This document shows, in pieces, positions 52,740-61,024 of a stretch of 64,000 nucleotides of DNA. The translations under genes and the position numbers were made by a program. The notes under the pieces were generated by a model. That model was not told the origin of the DNA. It saw nothing but the letters and a program-made list of their open reading frames with translations, and made no database searches. The DNA lies in contig JAYQSQ010000010.1 in NCBI GenBank assembly GCA_038146985.1, forward strand, positions 372,001-436,000, in the 5' to 3' direction. The DNA is from JADHLJ01 sp038146985 (GTDB lineage Bacteria; Pseudomonadota; Alphaproteobacteria; Thalassobaculales; Thalassobaculaceae). The first letter of the stretch is position 1. Each line of letters opens with the position of its first letter.

Positions 52740-54080
52740 TCAAGTGGCGAGAAACTCTTTCTCCAGCCAATGAATGTCGTAGTCGCCGTTGATGAAATCT
52801 GAGACCATCGTCAGGTCCTGGTGCAGCGGGACGGTGGTGTCGATTCCCCCGATGACATACTCGTCCAACGCCCGGCGCAGCCGCAGCAGGCACTCGTTGC
52901 GGCTGGTCCCGTGCACGACGAGCTTGGCAACGAGGCTGTCATAGTGCGGCGGCACTTCGTACCCGGTATAGAGCGCCGAATCTACCCGTACGCCGAGCCC
53001 GCCCGGCGCGTGATAGTCGGTGATCCTGCCCGGCGACGGCCTGAAGGTTCGCGGATCCTCGGCATTGACCCGGCATTCGATGGCATGGCCGTTGAAAGCG
53101 ATATCACCCTGGCCGAAGCTCAAAGCGGCGCCCGACGCGACCTGGATCTGCTCGCGTACGAGGTCAATGCCGGTGACCATCTCGGTGATCGGATGTTCGA
53201 CCTGCAAGCGCGTGTTCATCTCTATGAAGAAGAACTCGCCGTTCTCGTATAGGAACTCGATCGTCCCGAGGCTTTCATAGCCGAACTTGCGCATCGCTTC
53301 GGCGGCGATTTCGCCGATCGACGCGCGCGCTTCCGCATTTAGTGCCGGCGACGGGGTTTCCTCCAGAACCTTCTGATGGCGGCGTTGCAGCGAGCAATCC
53401 CGCTCCCCCAGATGGACGACATTGCCGTGACTGTCGCCCAGGATCTGCACCTCGATATGGCGCGGCTGGCCGAGATAGCGCTCGATGTAAACCTCACTGG
53501 AGCCGAAGGCGGCCTCGGCTTCGCTCTGCGCCATTGAGATCGCCTGGCCAAGCTCGTCGGCGGAAAGCGCCACCTTCATGCCGCGCCCGCCACCGCCGGC
53601 CGCCGCTTTGATCAGCACCGGAAAGCCGATATCCCGGGCAATTCCCGCGGCTTCCTCGGCCGAGGCGACCGCTCCGTCGGATCCGGGCACACAAGGGATG
53701 CCCAGTTCCAGCGCGGCCCGCTTCGCCGCGATCTTATCGCCCATGGTCCTGATGTGATCGGGCTTGGGGCCGATGAAAGTGAAGCCATGCGCCTCGACGA
53801 TCTCCGCGAAATTCGCGTTCTCCGAGAGAAAACCGACGCCAGGATGGACGGCGTCGGCGCCGGTCACCATCGCGGCGGACAGGATCGCCGGTACGTTCAG
53901 ATAACTGTCGCGCGCCGGCGGCGGCCCGATGCACACGCTCTCATCGGCGAGACGCACATGCATCGCGTCCGAATCAGCGGTCGAATGCACCGCGACGGTC
54001 TTGATACCCATCTCGCGGCAAGCGCGGTGGATCCGCAACGCAATATCGCCTCGGTTCGCGATCAGGATTTTTTCAAACAT
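52740..54080 (-). CDS. accC: Biotin carboxylase (acetyl-CoA carboxylase subunit AccC)
   Basis: This 446-residue ATP-grasp enzyme carboxylates the biotin of AccB in the first step of fatty acid synthesis. FEKILIANRGDIALRIHRAC at the start, IKAAAGGGGRGMKV (the glycine-rich ATP loop), YIERYLGQPRHIEVQILGD, LGERDCSLQRRHQKVLEETP and FIEMNTRLQVEHPITEMVTGIDLV are all family hallmarks. The ATG at 54080 begins the conserved MFEKIL; an upstream start at 54095 is possible. It is 55 bases downstream of accB and continues into aat. The length is standard. Confidence 0.97.
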   Translation of the reverse strand: MFEKILIANRGDIALRIHRACREMGIKTVAVHSTADSDAMHVRLADESVCIGPPPARDSYLNVPAILSAAMVTGADAVHPGVGFLSENANFAEIVEAHGFTFIGPKPDHIRTMGDKIAAKRAALELGIPCVPGSDGAVASAEEAAGIARDIGFPVLIKAAAGGGGRGMKVALSADELGQAISMAQSEAEAAFGSSEVYIERYLGQPRHIEVQILGDSHGNVVHLGERDCSLQRRHQKVLEETPSPALNAEARASIGEIAAEAMRKFGYESLGTIEFLYENGEFFFIEMNTRLQVEHPITEMVTGIDLVREQIQVASGAALSFGQGDIAFNGHAIECRVNAEDPRTFRPSPGRITDYHAPGGLGVRVDSALYTGYEVPPHYDSLVAKLVVHGTSRNECLLRLRRALDEYVIGGIDTTVPLHQDLTMVSDFINGDYDIHWLEKEFLAT

Positions 54081-54135
54081 GGTCAGACCGCCCAACCCAG
54101 CGCCAGCATGTGGCCGAGAGGCGAGGGCGTCCGAT

Positions 54136-54582
54136 TCATCCGATCACCATCAGGGGCTGGCCGAACTCGATCGGCTGGCCGGCGGTGACCAGGATCTCTT
54201 TCACGGTGCCGGACCGATGCGCGGGGATCGCGTTCATGACCTTCATGGCCTCGATGATCATCACGGTCGACCCCTCGCTGATTTGAGAGCCGACCGACAC
54301 GAAGGCCGGAGAATGCGGATCGGGCGTAAGGTAGGCGGTACCGACCATCGGAGATTTCAGGACCGCGGCGTCATCCGCCGCTGGTTGCGGCGCCGCGCTT
54401 GCCTGGGCCGGAGCGGCGGGCGCCGGAACCGGGGCCGGGGCGACACTGGCGGACACCGCGGCTACGGGCCGCGAGACACGGATCTTCCAGTCGCCCCGGG
54501 CGTATTCGATTTCACCGAGGCCGGTTTCCTCAAGCAAGCCCGCGAGCGTGCGGATCAACTTACTGTCGATTTCCTGTGCCAC
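54136..54582 (-). CDS. accB: Biotin carboxyl carrier protein (AccB)
   Basis: This 148-residue carrier subunit of acetyl-CoA carboxylase has an N-terminal region with IRTLAGLLEETGLGEIEY and an Ala/Pro-rich flexible linker (AAPAPVPAPAAPAQASA-like, about residues 45-70). The biotinyl domain contains EAMKVMNAIPA with the biotinylated Lys at about 114. It ends QPLMVIG, as usual. The GTG start has a GGGAGG site a few bases before it. It lies 24 bases downstream of aroQ and 55 bases before accC. Confidence 0.95.
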   Translation of the reverse strand: MAQEIDSKLIRTLAGLLEETGLGEIEYARGDWKIRVSRPVAAVSASVAPAPVPAPAAPAQASAAPQPAADDAAVLKSPMVGTAYLTPDPHSPAFVSVGSQISEGSTVMIIEAMKVMNAIPAHRSGTVKEILVTAGQPIEFGQPLMVIG

Positions 54583-54606
54583 CCGATGCCTCCCCTCGCG
54601 CCTCGA

Positions 54607-55056
54607 TCAGGCGGCGTCCAAGATGTGCGCCATCGCCTCGACCGCGAGCACATAGCCATGCGCCCCGAATCCGCAGATCATACCACGTGCCACCGGCGAG
54701 ACGAACGAGCGGTGGCGGAAGTCCTCGCGGGTATGCGGATTGGAAAGATGCAGCTCGATCACCGGCAATTCGGTTAGCTTGAGCGCGTCGAGAATCGCCA
54801 CCGAGGTATGAGTGTACGCGGCGGGGTTGATGATGATCCCGGCGGCGGACCCACGCGCGCTCTGGATCATCGTCACCAATTCGCCCTCGAAGTTCGACTG
54901 CCGGAAATCGATGGTCACGCCAAGATCCCGCGCCCGCTCCACGCACATCGCCTCCACGTCCGCGAGGGTTTCATGGCCGTAGATGTGCGGTTCCCGAACG
55001 CCCAGCATGTTCAGGTTGGGCCCGTTGACGATCATGATTTCGGGTTGTTCCGTCAC
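54607..55056 (-). CDS. aroQ: Type II 3-dehydroquinate dehydratase
   Basis: This 149-residue enzyme of the shikimate pathway forms dodecamers of small subunits. NGPNLNMLGVREPHIYG with the catalytic Tyr region, DFRQSNFEGELV, INPAAYTHTSVAILDAL and IELHLSNPHTREDFRHRS are the standard blocks. The GTG at 55056 is used; an in-frame ATG seven codons on (55035) would begin MIVNGPNLN and is also credible. It opens the minus-strand aroQ-accB-accC-aat unit and is divergent from kynureninase. Confidence 0.95.
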   Translation of the reverse strand: MTEQPEIMIVNGPNLNMLGVREPHIYGHETLADVEAMCVERARDLGVTIDFRQSNFEGELVTMIQSARGSAAGIIINPAAYTHTSVAILDALKLTELPVIELHLSNPHTREDFRHRSFVSPVARGMICGFGAHGYVLAVEAMAHILDAA

Positions 55057-55274
55057 CAGCTTGCCTCGCGCCGTGATTTTCCTCCCCGGTTATATCATGC
55101 GGCCGGATCGGCGCAATGTGGCGCCGTCCGCGTCCGTTTCTCCTCGGAAAACCGCGTCGTTTTGGCTTCAAACCGCCCGTGGCACCGGCGAATCGCATGG
55201 GGTTTTCGTGGCGCCGGGATGCCGCATCGGCCTATCTTTACCCGCAAAACCGCCAGCTGCGTGAAGGAGCGCCG

Positions 55275-56531
55275 ATGACCACGACGACAAGGCGGGATTG
55301 TGAGGACCGGGACGCCCACGATCCACTTGCCGCCATGCGCGACCGTTTCCTGCTGCCGGAGGGCATCATCTACCTAGACGGTAACTCGCTCGGGCCGGTT
55401 CCCAAGGAATTGCCGGCCCGGGTCGCCCGGATGATCGAACAGGAATGGGGCCGGCACCTGATCACCGGCTGGCTTGCCGACGGGTGGATGGAAAAACCCC
55501 TGACGCTTGGCGACCGGGTCGCGCGATTGATCGGCGCCGAGGCGGGCGAAGTGGCGGTGGTCGACACCACCTCGATCAATCTGTTCAAGCTGCTCGCCTC
55601 GGCGTTGCGTCTGCGGCCCGGGCGCAAGGTCATCCTGTCGAACCGGGAGAACTTTCCGACCGATCTCTACATGGCCCAGGGACTGTGCGATTGGCTGGAC
55701 CAGGGCCATGAGCTGCGGCTGGTGGAGGAGGAGGCGATCTCCGGGTCGATCAACGGGGACGTCGCCGTCGTGATGCTGACCCAGACGAACTTCAAGACGG
55801 GGCGGGTCCTGGACATGACGGCGGTCACCAGGGCAGCGCACGCGGCCGGTGCCCTGACCTTGTGGGATCTGGCCCACTCCGCCGGCGCCTTCCCGGTGGA
55901 TCTCAATGGCGCGGCGGCGGATTTCGCGGTCGGCTGCGGCTACAAATATCTGAACGCCGGGCCGGGCGCGTCGGCTTTCCTTTTCGTTGCGCGGCGGCAT
56001 CAGGCGGCGGCGGAACAGCCGTTGACCGGATGGCTCGGTCATGCGGCGCCTTTCGATTTCGACATCACCTACCGGCCGGCCGACGGAATTCGGCGCCATG
56101 TTTGCTCATCGCCGGGCGTGCTGGGGCTGGTGGCGCTTGAGGCGGCACTGGATGTTTTCGATGCCGTCGACATGGCGCTTTTGCGCCGGAAATCGATCGC
56201 GCTCTGTGACCTGTTCATCGCCTTGGTGGAGCAACGCTGCGCGGACCACGGCTTCAAGCTGGTCACCCCACGGGAAGCGGGCTTGTCGGAACCCCTGATC
56301 CGGGGGAGCCAGGTCTCCTTTGCCCATCCCGATGGCTATGCCATCGTCCAGGCGCTTATCCGGCGGGGTGTCATCGGGGACTTTCGCGATCCCGACGTGA
56401 TGCGCTTCGGATTCACGCCGCTCTACCTTGGATACCGCGATGTTTTCGACGCGGTCGAGCACCTGCGCCAGGTCATGGAGAGCCGGGAATGGGACTCGGC
56501 GGAACTTAAGGTTCGCGCCTCGGTGACCTGA
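55275..56531 (+). CDS. kynU: Kynureninase
   Basis: This 418-residue PLP enzyme cleaves kynurenine to anthranilate and alanine in tryptophan breakdown. IYLDGNSLGPVPK lies near the start, LITGWLADGW and SNRENFPTDLYMAQGL follow, and CGYKYLNAGPGA holds the PLP Lys at about 224. LTGWLGHAAPFDFD comes next. The ATG at 55275 has AAGGAG close by; the frame is open further upstream but not conserved. The other kyn genes (tryptophan 2,3-dioxygenase and kynurenine formamidase) are not in the window, so the pathway must be completed elsewhere. Confidence 0.94.
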   Translation: MTTTTRRDCEDRDAHDPLAAMRDRFLLPEGIIYLDGNSLGPVPKELPARVARMIEQEWGRHLITGWLADGWMEKPLTLGDRVARLIGAEAGEVAVVDTTSINLFKLLASALRLRPGRKVILSNRENFPTDLYMAQGLCDWLDQGHELRLVEEEAISGSINGDVAVVMLTQTNFKTGRVLDMTAVTRAAHAAGALTLWDLAHSAGAFPVDLNGAAADFAVGCGYKYLNAGPGASAFLFVARRHQAAAEQPLTGWLGHAAPFDFDITYRPADGIRRHVCSSPGVLGLVALEAALDVFDAVDMALLRRKSIALCDLFIALVEQRCADHGFKLVTPREAGLSEPLIRGSQVSFAHPDGYAIVQALIRRGVIGDFRDPDVMRFGFTPLYLGYRDVFDAVEHLRQVMESREWDSAELKVRASVT

Positions 56532-56653
56532 GCCCAGCGCGCAGGTGATATATCACTGCGGAATTGTCTCCGGCGGATTCCTTCGCTACACTTCCTCCTT
56601 TCATGCCCATGCGGCGGTCGTCGCCGTGTGTTCGCGTGGATGGGAGGAATATC

Positions 56654-57730
56654 ATGAAATCAACTACCGTTCTGAAGACACTGGCGGTCGGCACGTTCGT
56701 CGGCGCCGTGGCTTTCGCCGCCGCCGGCGACGCGATGGCCGCGGGCAAAGTCAAATGGAAGATGCAGAGCGCTTGGGGAACCCAGGTGCCGAATGCGGGC
56801 GAGTCCGGCGTGCGCTTCGTTGAAAGCGTCAGCAAGATGTCGGAAGGCAAGTTCGACATCAAGTTCTTTGATCCGGGCGCATTGGTCCCGGCGCTTGAGA
56901 CCTTCGACGCGGCCTCAAAGGGCTCGATCGAGTCGGCTTGGACCACGCCTGGCTACCATGCCGGTCGTTATCCCGGCCTGTCCTTCATGACCACGGTGCC
57001 GTTTGGCCCGGCGCTGACCGAGTTCGTGTCCTGGAAGTGGTTCGGTGGCGGCAACGACATCCGTGACCGTGTCTATGCAACCCATGACCTGAAGGCCTTC
57101 GACGCCTTCTCGCACGGCGCCGAGACCTCAGGTTGGTTCAAGAACCCGATCACCGATCTTAGCCAGCTCAAGGGCATGAAGATGCGCTTCTTCGGCCTGG
57201 GCGCCAAGGTGATGACCAAGATCGGCGTGTCGACCCAGTTGCTCGCCGGCGCGGACATCTATCCGGCCCTGGAGCGTGGCGTCATCGACGCGACCGAGTA
57301 TTCGATGCCGACTAACGACATCAAGTACGGCTTCTATCAGATCGCCAAGAACAACTACTTCCCCGGCTGGCATCAGCAGTCCTCGGTCTCCGAGTTCCTG
57401 ATGAACAAGACGAAGTATGAGGCGCTCCCCGAAGCCTATCAGGAGATGATCCAGTCCGCGACCTACACGCAGGTCATCTACACCCATGCCAAGGCGGACT
57501 CCGAGCAGTTCGGCGCGATGAAGACCATGCAGGACAAGCATGGCGTCAAGATCCATCGCTGGAAGGACGACCAGTTGGCCGTCTTCGAAAAGGCGTGGCG
57601 TGAAGTCGTTGCCGAGGAATCGGCTAAAGACGCGCTGTTCAAGGAATTCGCGGACAGCTACTTCGCGTTCCGGAACGCCTTCAAGCTCTGGGGCGATGCC
57701 CAGGCGCTCAAGGCGACCTATCTGGACTGA
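56654..57730 (+). CDS. TRAP transporter solute-binding protein, DctP family
   Basis: This 358-residue periplasmic binding protein has a signal peptide ending DAMAA (residues about 1-30). The mature part begins KVKWKMQSAWGTQVPNAG. LVPALETFDAASKGSIESAWT, MRFFGLGAKVMTKIGVSTQLLAGADIYPALERGVIDATEYSMP (the DctP ligand region, with the Arg equivalent in KMRFFG) and NYFPGWHQQSS are typical of the subgroup binding 2-oxo acids. A GGAGGA site precedes the ATG. No DctQ or DctM membrane genes are adjacent; it is followed by a strong terminator, so the membrane part is elsewhere. Confidence 0.9.
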   Translation: MKSTTVLKTLAVGTFVGAVAFAAAGDAMAAGKVKWKMQSAWGTQVPNAGESGVRFVESVSKMSEGKFDIKFFDPGALVPALETFDAASKGSIESAWTTPGYHAGRYPGLSFMTTVPFGPALTEFVSWKWFGGGNDIRDRVYATHDLKAFDAFSHGAETSGWFKNPITDLSQLKGMKMRFFGLGAKVMTKIGVSTQLLAGADIYPALERGVIDATEYSMPTNDIKYGFYQIAKNNYFPGWHQQSSVSEFLMNKTKYEALPEAYQEMIQSATYTQVIYTHAKADSEQFGAMKTMQDKHGVKIHRWKDDQLAVFEKAWREVVAEESAKDALFKEFADSYFAFRNAFKLWGDAQALKATYLD

Positions 57731-57778
57731 TGTCTAGGAGGGTTTGACCGCTCGCCGAAACGCGAGCCGTTCACGCGG

Positions 57779-57806
57779 AAGCCGGGACCCTTGGGTCCCG
57801 GCTTTT
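57779..57806 (+). terminator. Rho-independent terminator after the TRAP gene
   Basis: AAGCCGGGACCC pairs with GGGTCCCGGCTT over a TT loop, followed by a T-run. It lies about 50 bases after the TRAP gene stop and is a clear intrinsic terminator. Confidence 0.92.
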
Positions 57807-57911
57807 TCGTGCCCGCATCCCTTTCACCCTTATTCCAGGCGAAAGGCAGAGCCCCTTCCGCGCGCGGTGGTCGGAAGAAATTCGCGCGACCTTAATCAGG
57901 TCGAGATGGTC

Positions 57912-58298
57912 CTACCCGAGAACCGCCATGAAGTCGCAGGTCACCTTGGCAGGCCCGCCGCCGACCAGCGCCAGCGTATGCCGCGCGGGACGGGACTCAG
58001 CGTCGGGAAACATCTTCTCCCACTCGCCGTTCAAGGCCGCCCGTCCCGTCGCCGGATCGTGCATCCAGAAATTCACCTTGACGATATGCTCCGGCGTGCC
58101 GCCTGCCGCGCGGACAGCGTTGCCAATATGAATGAAGATGTTGGCGATCTGCGCGGAAAGATCGTCCGGCATCCCGCTGCCGTCGGGAGCCCGGCCGCTG
58201 ATGATGCTCGACATCAGGATGTTGCCGACCAGACTCGCATTCGGAATCGGGTTGGCGTGGCCGTAGCCTTCGAAATTGATGCTCTTGCGGCCTACCAC
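57912..58298 (-). CDS. RidA-family protein
   Basis: This 128-residue YjgF/RidA-fold protein opens with GRKSINFEGYGHANPIPNASLVGN, followed by LMSSIISGRAPDG, SAQIANIFIHIGNAVRAAGGTPEHIVKVNFWM and SRPARHTLALVGGGP, where the Arg is the usual catalytic residue. Members with this Arg hydrolyse reactive enamines or imines; others serve as ring-cleavage helpers. It is 16 bases downstream of the VOC gene and probably part of the same unit, which points to ring or amine catabolism. Confidence 0.85.
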   Translation of the reverse strand: MVGRKSINFEGYGHANPIPNASLVGNILMSSIISGRAPDGSGMPDDLSAQIANIFIHIGNAVRAAGGTPEHIVKVNFWMHDPATGRAALNGEWEKMFPDAESRPARHTLALVGGGPAKVTCDFMAVLG

Positions 58299-58314
58299 GA
58301 CGGCGGCCTCCTCG

Positions 58315-58908
58315 TTAGTCGTCGCCCACCGAGGCGAATACCGGCACGTCGTCCTTGTCGTCCTGCAGCGCCCCTTCGCCTTCGGTCGGCAGGACCTTCA
58401 CATAATTGAGCGCGCCCTGGATGTCGCCGCCCCAGACCTCGCGCGGCAGCTCATAGAGCAGCTCCACGCCATAGCCGTTCGGATCGTGGATATACAGGCT
58501 GTGGGTCATGCCGTGATCGACCCGGCGGTCGAAGGCGATGCCCTTTTCCTGAAGATAGGCGAGCTGCTTCAGCCAGGACTCCCGGTCGGGAAACGCGATG
58601 GCGACATGGTTCACCGCCACCGGCATGCCGAACATCTTCCAGTCCTTCGGCGGCGGCGGCAGGTCCTTGTTTTCGACCAGCGCGATATCGTGATGGTTCG
58701 GCAAGCCGTCGCGCTTGCCGCTGTAGAACCGCATCACCGGCGGGTTCGGACGCGACGGTGTCGGCTCAAGCTGGCCGACCTGTTGCATGCCGACGACCTC
58801 GGTCCAGAATTGGTGCGACTCTTCAATGTCGCGCACGTTCAGAACCAGATGGTTGATGCCAAGCGGCGTAACAGGCCCGCCGGATGCTTTGTCGGACTGC
58901 TGGCTCAT
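58315..58908 (-). CDS. VOC-family (extradiol dioxygenase-like) protein
   Basis: This 197-residue protein has the vicinal-oxygen-chelate fold. GINHLVLNVRDIEESHQFWTEVVG near residue 18 and VNHVAIAFPDRESWLKQLAYLQEKGIAFDRRVDHGMTHSLYIHDPNGYGVELLYELP (about 100-160) supply the His/His/Glu metal-ligand regions of a two-module enzyme. It may be a ring-cleaving dioxygenase or a glyoxalase-like isomerase. It leads the unit with RidA. A GAGG site precedes the ATG at 58908. Confidence 0.8.
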   Translation of the reverse strand: MSQQSDKASGGPVTPLGINHLVLNVRDIEESHQFWTEVVGMQQVGQLEPTPSRPNPPVMRFYSGKRDGLPNHHDIALVENKDLPPPPKDWKMFGMPVAVNHVAIAFPDRESWLKQLAYLQEKGIAFDRRVDHGMTHSLYIHDPNGYGVELLYELPREVWGGDIQGALNYVKVLPTEGEGALQDDKDDVPVFASVGDD

Positions 58909-59111
58909 TCGATCCTCCTCTCGGAAATCGGCTTGATGTTGCGCGCGTCGCGGCGCAAGTCACGCTGTTGTTCGAAAAGCTAGCAGCCGTGCGGTCGAAT
59001 CGACAAGAGGGAACGTCCCGAATCCCGGCGGGGTGTTGAACTTCGCCGTTTATGCCAGCATTCTGGACGCCGGATTGGAAGCCGCCAACTGTGCGACTGG
59101 AGTTCCCGACC

Positions 59112-60350
59112 ATGGCCGGTGATTTTTACGACGATCTCGAGACCCGAAGCGCCGATCAGCGGGAGCGCGACCAGGGCGTCGCGCTGGCCAAGCAGATCGC
59201 CTTGGCCAAATCGGCGTCGCCGGCCTTCGGCGCCGCTCTCGCCGATGTCGATGCTGCCGAGATCACTTCGCGCGCGGCCCTCGCCAAGCTGCCGGTGATC
59301 CGCAAATCGGAACTGACGGCCCTGCAGTCGGCGACACCGCCCCTGGGCGGGCTCGGCGCGGTGCCGGTCGGTGATCTGGCACATGTCTACATGTCCCCGG
59401 GTCCGATCTTCGAAGGCGAGGGGCGTGAGGACGATCCCTGGCGTTTCGCCCGGGCCGCGCATGCCGCCGGGTTCCGGCGCGGCGACATCGTGCACAACAC
59501 CTTTTCTTACCACCTGACGCCGGCGGGTATGCTGGTCGACACCGCGTGCCGGGTGATCGGCTGCGCGGTGTTTCCGGGCGGCGTCGGCAATACCGAAATT
59601 CAGGTGCAGGCGATCGGCCATCTGCGTCCGAACCGGTATGCGGGCACGCCGAGCTTTTTGAAGATCCTGCTGGAGAAAGCCGGCGAAATGGGCGTCGATG
59701 CCTCAAGCCTGACCCGAGGGCTGGTGGGCGGAGAAGCCCTGCCGCCGAGTCTGCGGGCCGAGATCTCGGCACTCGGCTGTGATGTGCTGCAATGTTACGG
59801 AACCGCCGATCTTGGCCTGATCGCCTATGAGTCCGAGGCCAAGGAAGGCATGATCATCGACGAGGGTGTGATCGTCGAGATCGTCCGCCCCGGCACCGGC
59901 GACCCGGTTCCGGACGGCGAGGTCGGTGAAGTCGTCGTCACCACCTTCAACCCGTCCTATCCGCTGATCCGCTTCGGAACCGGAGATATGTCGGCGATTA
60001 TGGATGGGGCGAGCCCGTGCGGGCGGACCAATGCCCGGATCAAGGGCTGGATGGGCAGGGCGGATCAGACGACCAAGGTCAAGGGCATGTTCGTGCATCC
60101 GGGCCAGATCGCTGAGGTGGTCAAACGCCATCCGGAGGTTGCCAGGGCGCGCCTCGTGGTAACCGGCCGGACCGGCAACGACGTGATGACGCTGCACGCG
60201 GAAGCCGAGGGCGGCGGCACCACGCTCGTCGAGGCCCTCAAACAGTCGATCCAGACTGTCACGAAACTGCGCGGCGAGGTCGAACTGGTGGCGCCCGGCT
60301 CGCTCGCCAATGACGGCAAGGTCATCGAGGACGCCCGCAGCTACGAATAG
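59112..60350 (+). CDS. PaaK-like AMP-binding protein with altered nucleotide loop
   Basis: This 412-residue member of the phenylacetate-CoA ligase branch of the ANL superfamily begins DFYDDLETRSADQRERD. YAGTPSFLKILLEKAGEMG, GLVGGEALPPSLRAEI, VLQCYGTADLGLIAYES, the later LIRFGTGDMS, GRADQTTKVKGMFV and ARLVVTGRTG are the family's adenylation and hinge regions. The usual SSGTTG P-loop is not present: the equivalent place reads MSPGPIFEGEG. Members with this loop are common in alphaproteobacteria and poorly characterised. The start at 59112 follows a CTGGAG site; an open frame reaches 59052. Its substrate would be an aromatic or short acid. Confidence 0.78.
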   Translation: MAGDFYDDLETRSADQRERDQGVALAKQIALAKSASPAFGAALADVDAAEITSRAALAKLPVIRKSELTALQSATPPLGGLGAVPVGDLAHVYMSPGPIFEGEGREDDPWRFARAAHAAGFRRGDIVHNTFSYHLTPAGMLVDTACRVIGCAVFPGGVGNTEIQVQAIGHLRPNRYAGTPSFLKILLEKAGEMGVDASSLTRGLVGGEALPPSLRAEISALGCDVLQCYGTADLGLIAYESEAKEGMIIDEGVIVEIVRPGTGDPVPDGEVGEVVVTTFNPSYPLIRFGTGDMSAIMDGASPCGRTNARIKGWMGRADQTTKVKGMFVHPGQIAEVVKRHPEVARARLVVTGRTGNDVMTLHAEAEGGGTTLVEALKQSIQTVTKLRGEVELVAPGSLANDGKVIEDARSYE

Positions 60351-60359
60351 GGTCCGGGT

Positions 60360-60932
60360 TCAGGTTTCCGTGTGGTGCGCCCGGATCAGGCGGCGCGTGC
60401 CCGCCTTGCGGTCGTAGACGTGAAAATCGTTCAGCATCCGGCCGTACAGATGCAGGCTCAGGGTCGCGGGACGGTCCTTGGCGACGCCGGTCTGATGGAT
60501 ATGGTCAGGATTCGGGACGAATGTCGCGACCGCTCCTGGTGGCAGGAGGACGAGACCGCCGGGCATCAGGTCGATGCCTTCGTTTCCGGCCCGGTGCGGG
60601 TCGGCATCGGTACGCATGAAGGCCTGTTCCTCAAGCAGTCCCTCCGCCACGCCGACAACGCCCCAGGTTCCATGATCATGGATCGGCGTCCACTGACCCG
60701 GGCGCCAGACGATCGCATAGAGCGACAAGGTTCCGTCATCCGGTGCGAAGATCAAATTGCGCGTGTAGTGGTTCGGATCGCTGTTCCGGTGTCTCGGCAG
60801 CAGGAACTGCTGAGCATTCTTCGTGAGCTCCGCCATTTCCGGCGCAATCGCGCGGACGATTTCCGACGGCACCTTGGTCTTTGCCACGGCGGCGGCACAT
60901 TGTTCACGAAAGCGCGCGAGAATCGGATTCAT
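60360..60932 (-). CDS. Cysteine dioxygenase-type cupin
   Basis: This 190-residue single-cupin protein is related to cysteine dioxygenase. RPGQWTPIHDHGTWGVVGV carries the metal His pair (about residues 77-95) and NPDHIHQTG (about 139-147) the third His. The sequence between and after fits the thiol-dioxygenase family, including 3-mercaptopropionate dioxygenase. It would oxidise a thiol such as cysteine to the sulfinate with Fe(II). It lies 92 bases downstream of the UbiD gene and convergent with the PaaK-like gene. Substrate choice cannot be read. Confidence 0.8.
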   Translation of the reverse strand: MNPILARFREQCAAAVAKTKVPSEIVRAIAPEMAELTKNAQQFLLPRHRNSDPNHYTRNLIFAPDDGTLSLYAIVWRPGQWTPIHDHGTWGVVGVAEGLLEEQAFMRTDADPHRAGNEGIDLMPGGLVLLPPGAVATFVPNPDHIHQTGVAKDRPATLSLHLYGRMLNDFHVYDRKAGTRRLIRAHHTET

Positions 60933-61024
60933 GGCGTTTTGCTCCAGGGACGGGGATCGGTCCCGTCATGAATATGGGCGGGTTCGGCTGGGGTTGAAAG
61001 GGCTTCCAAGGCAGGGGCATGCGC

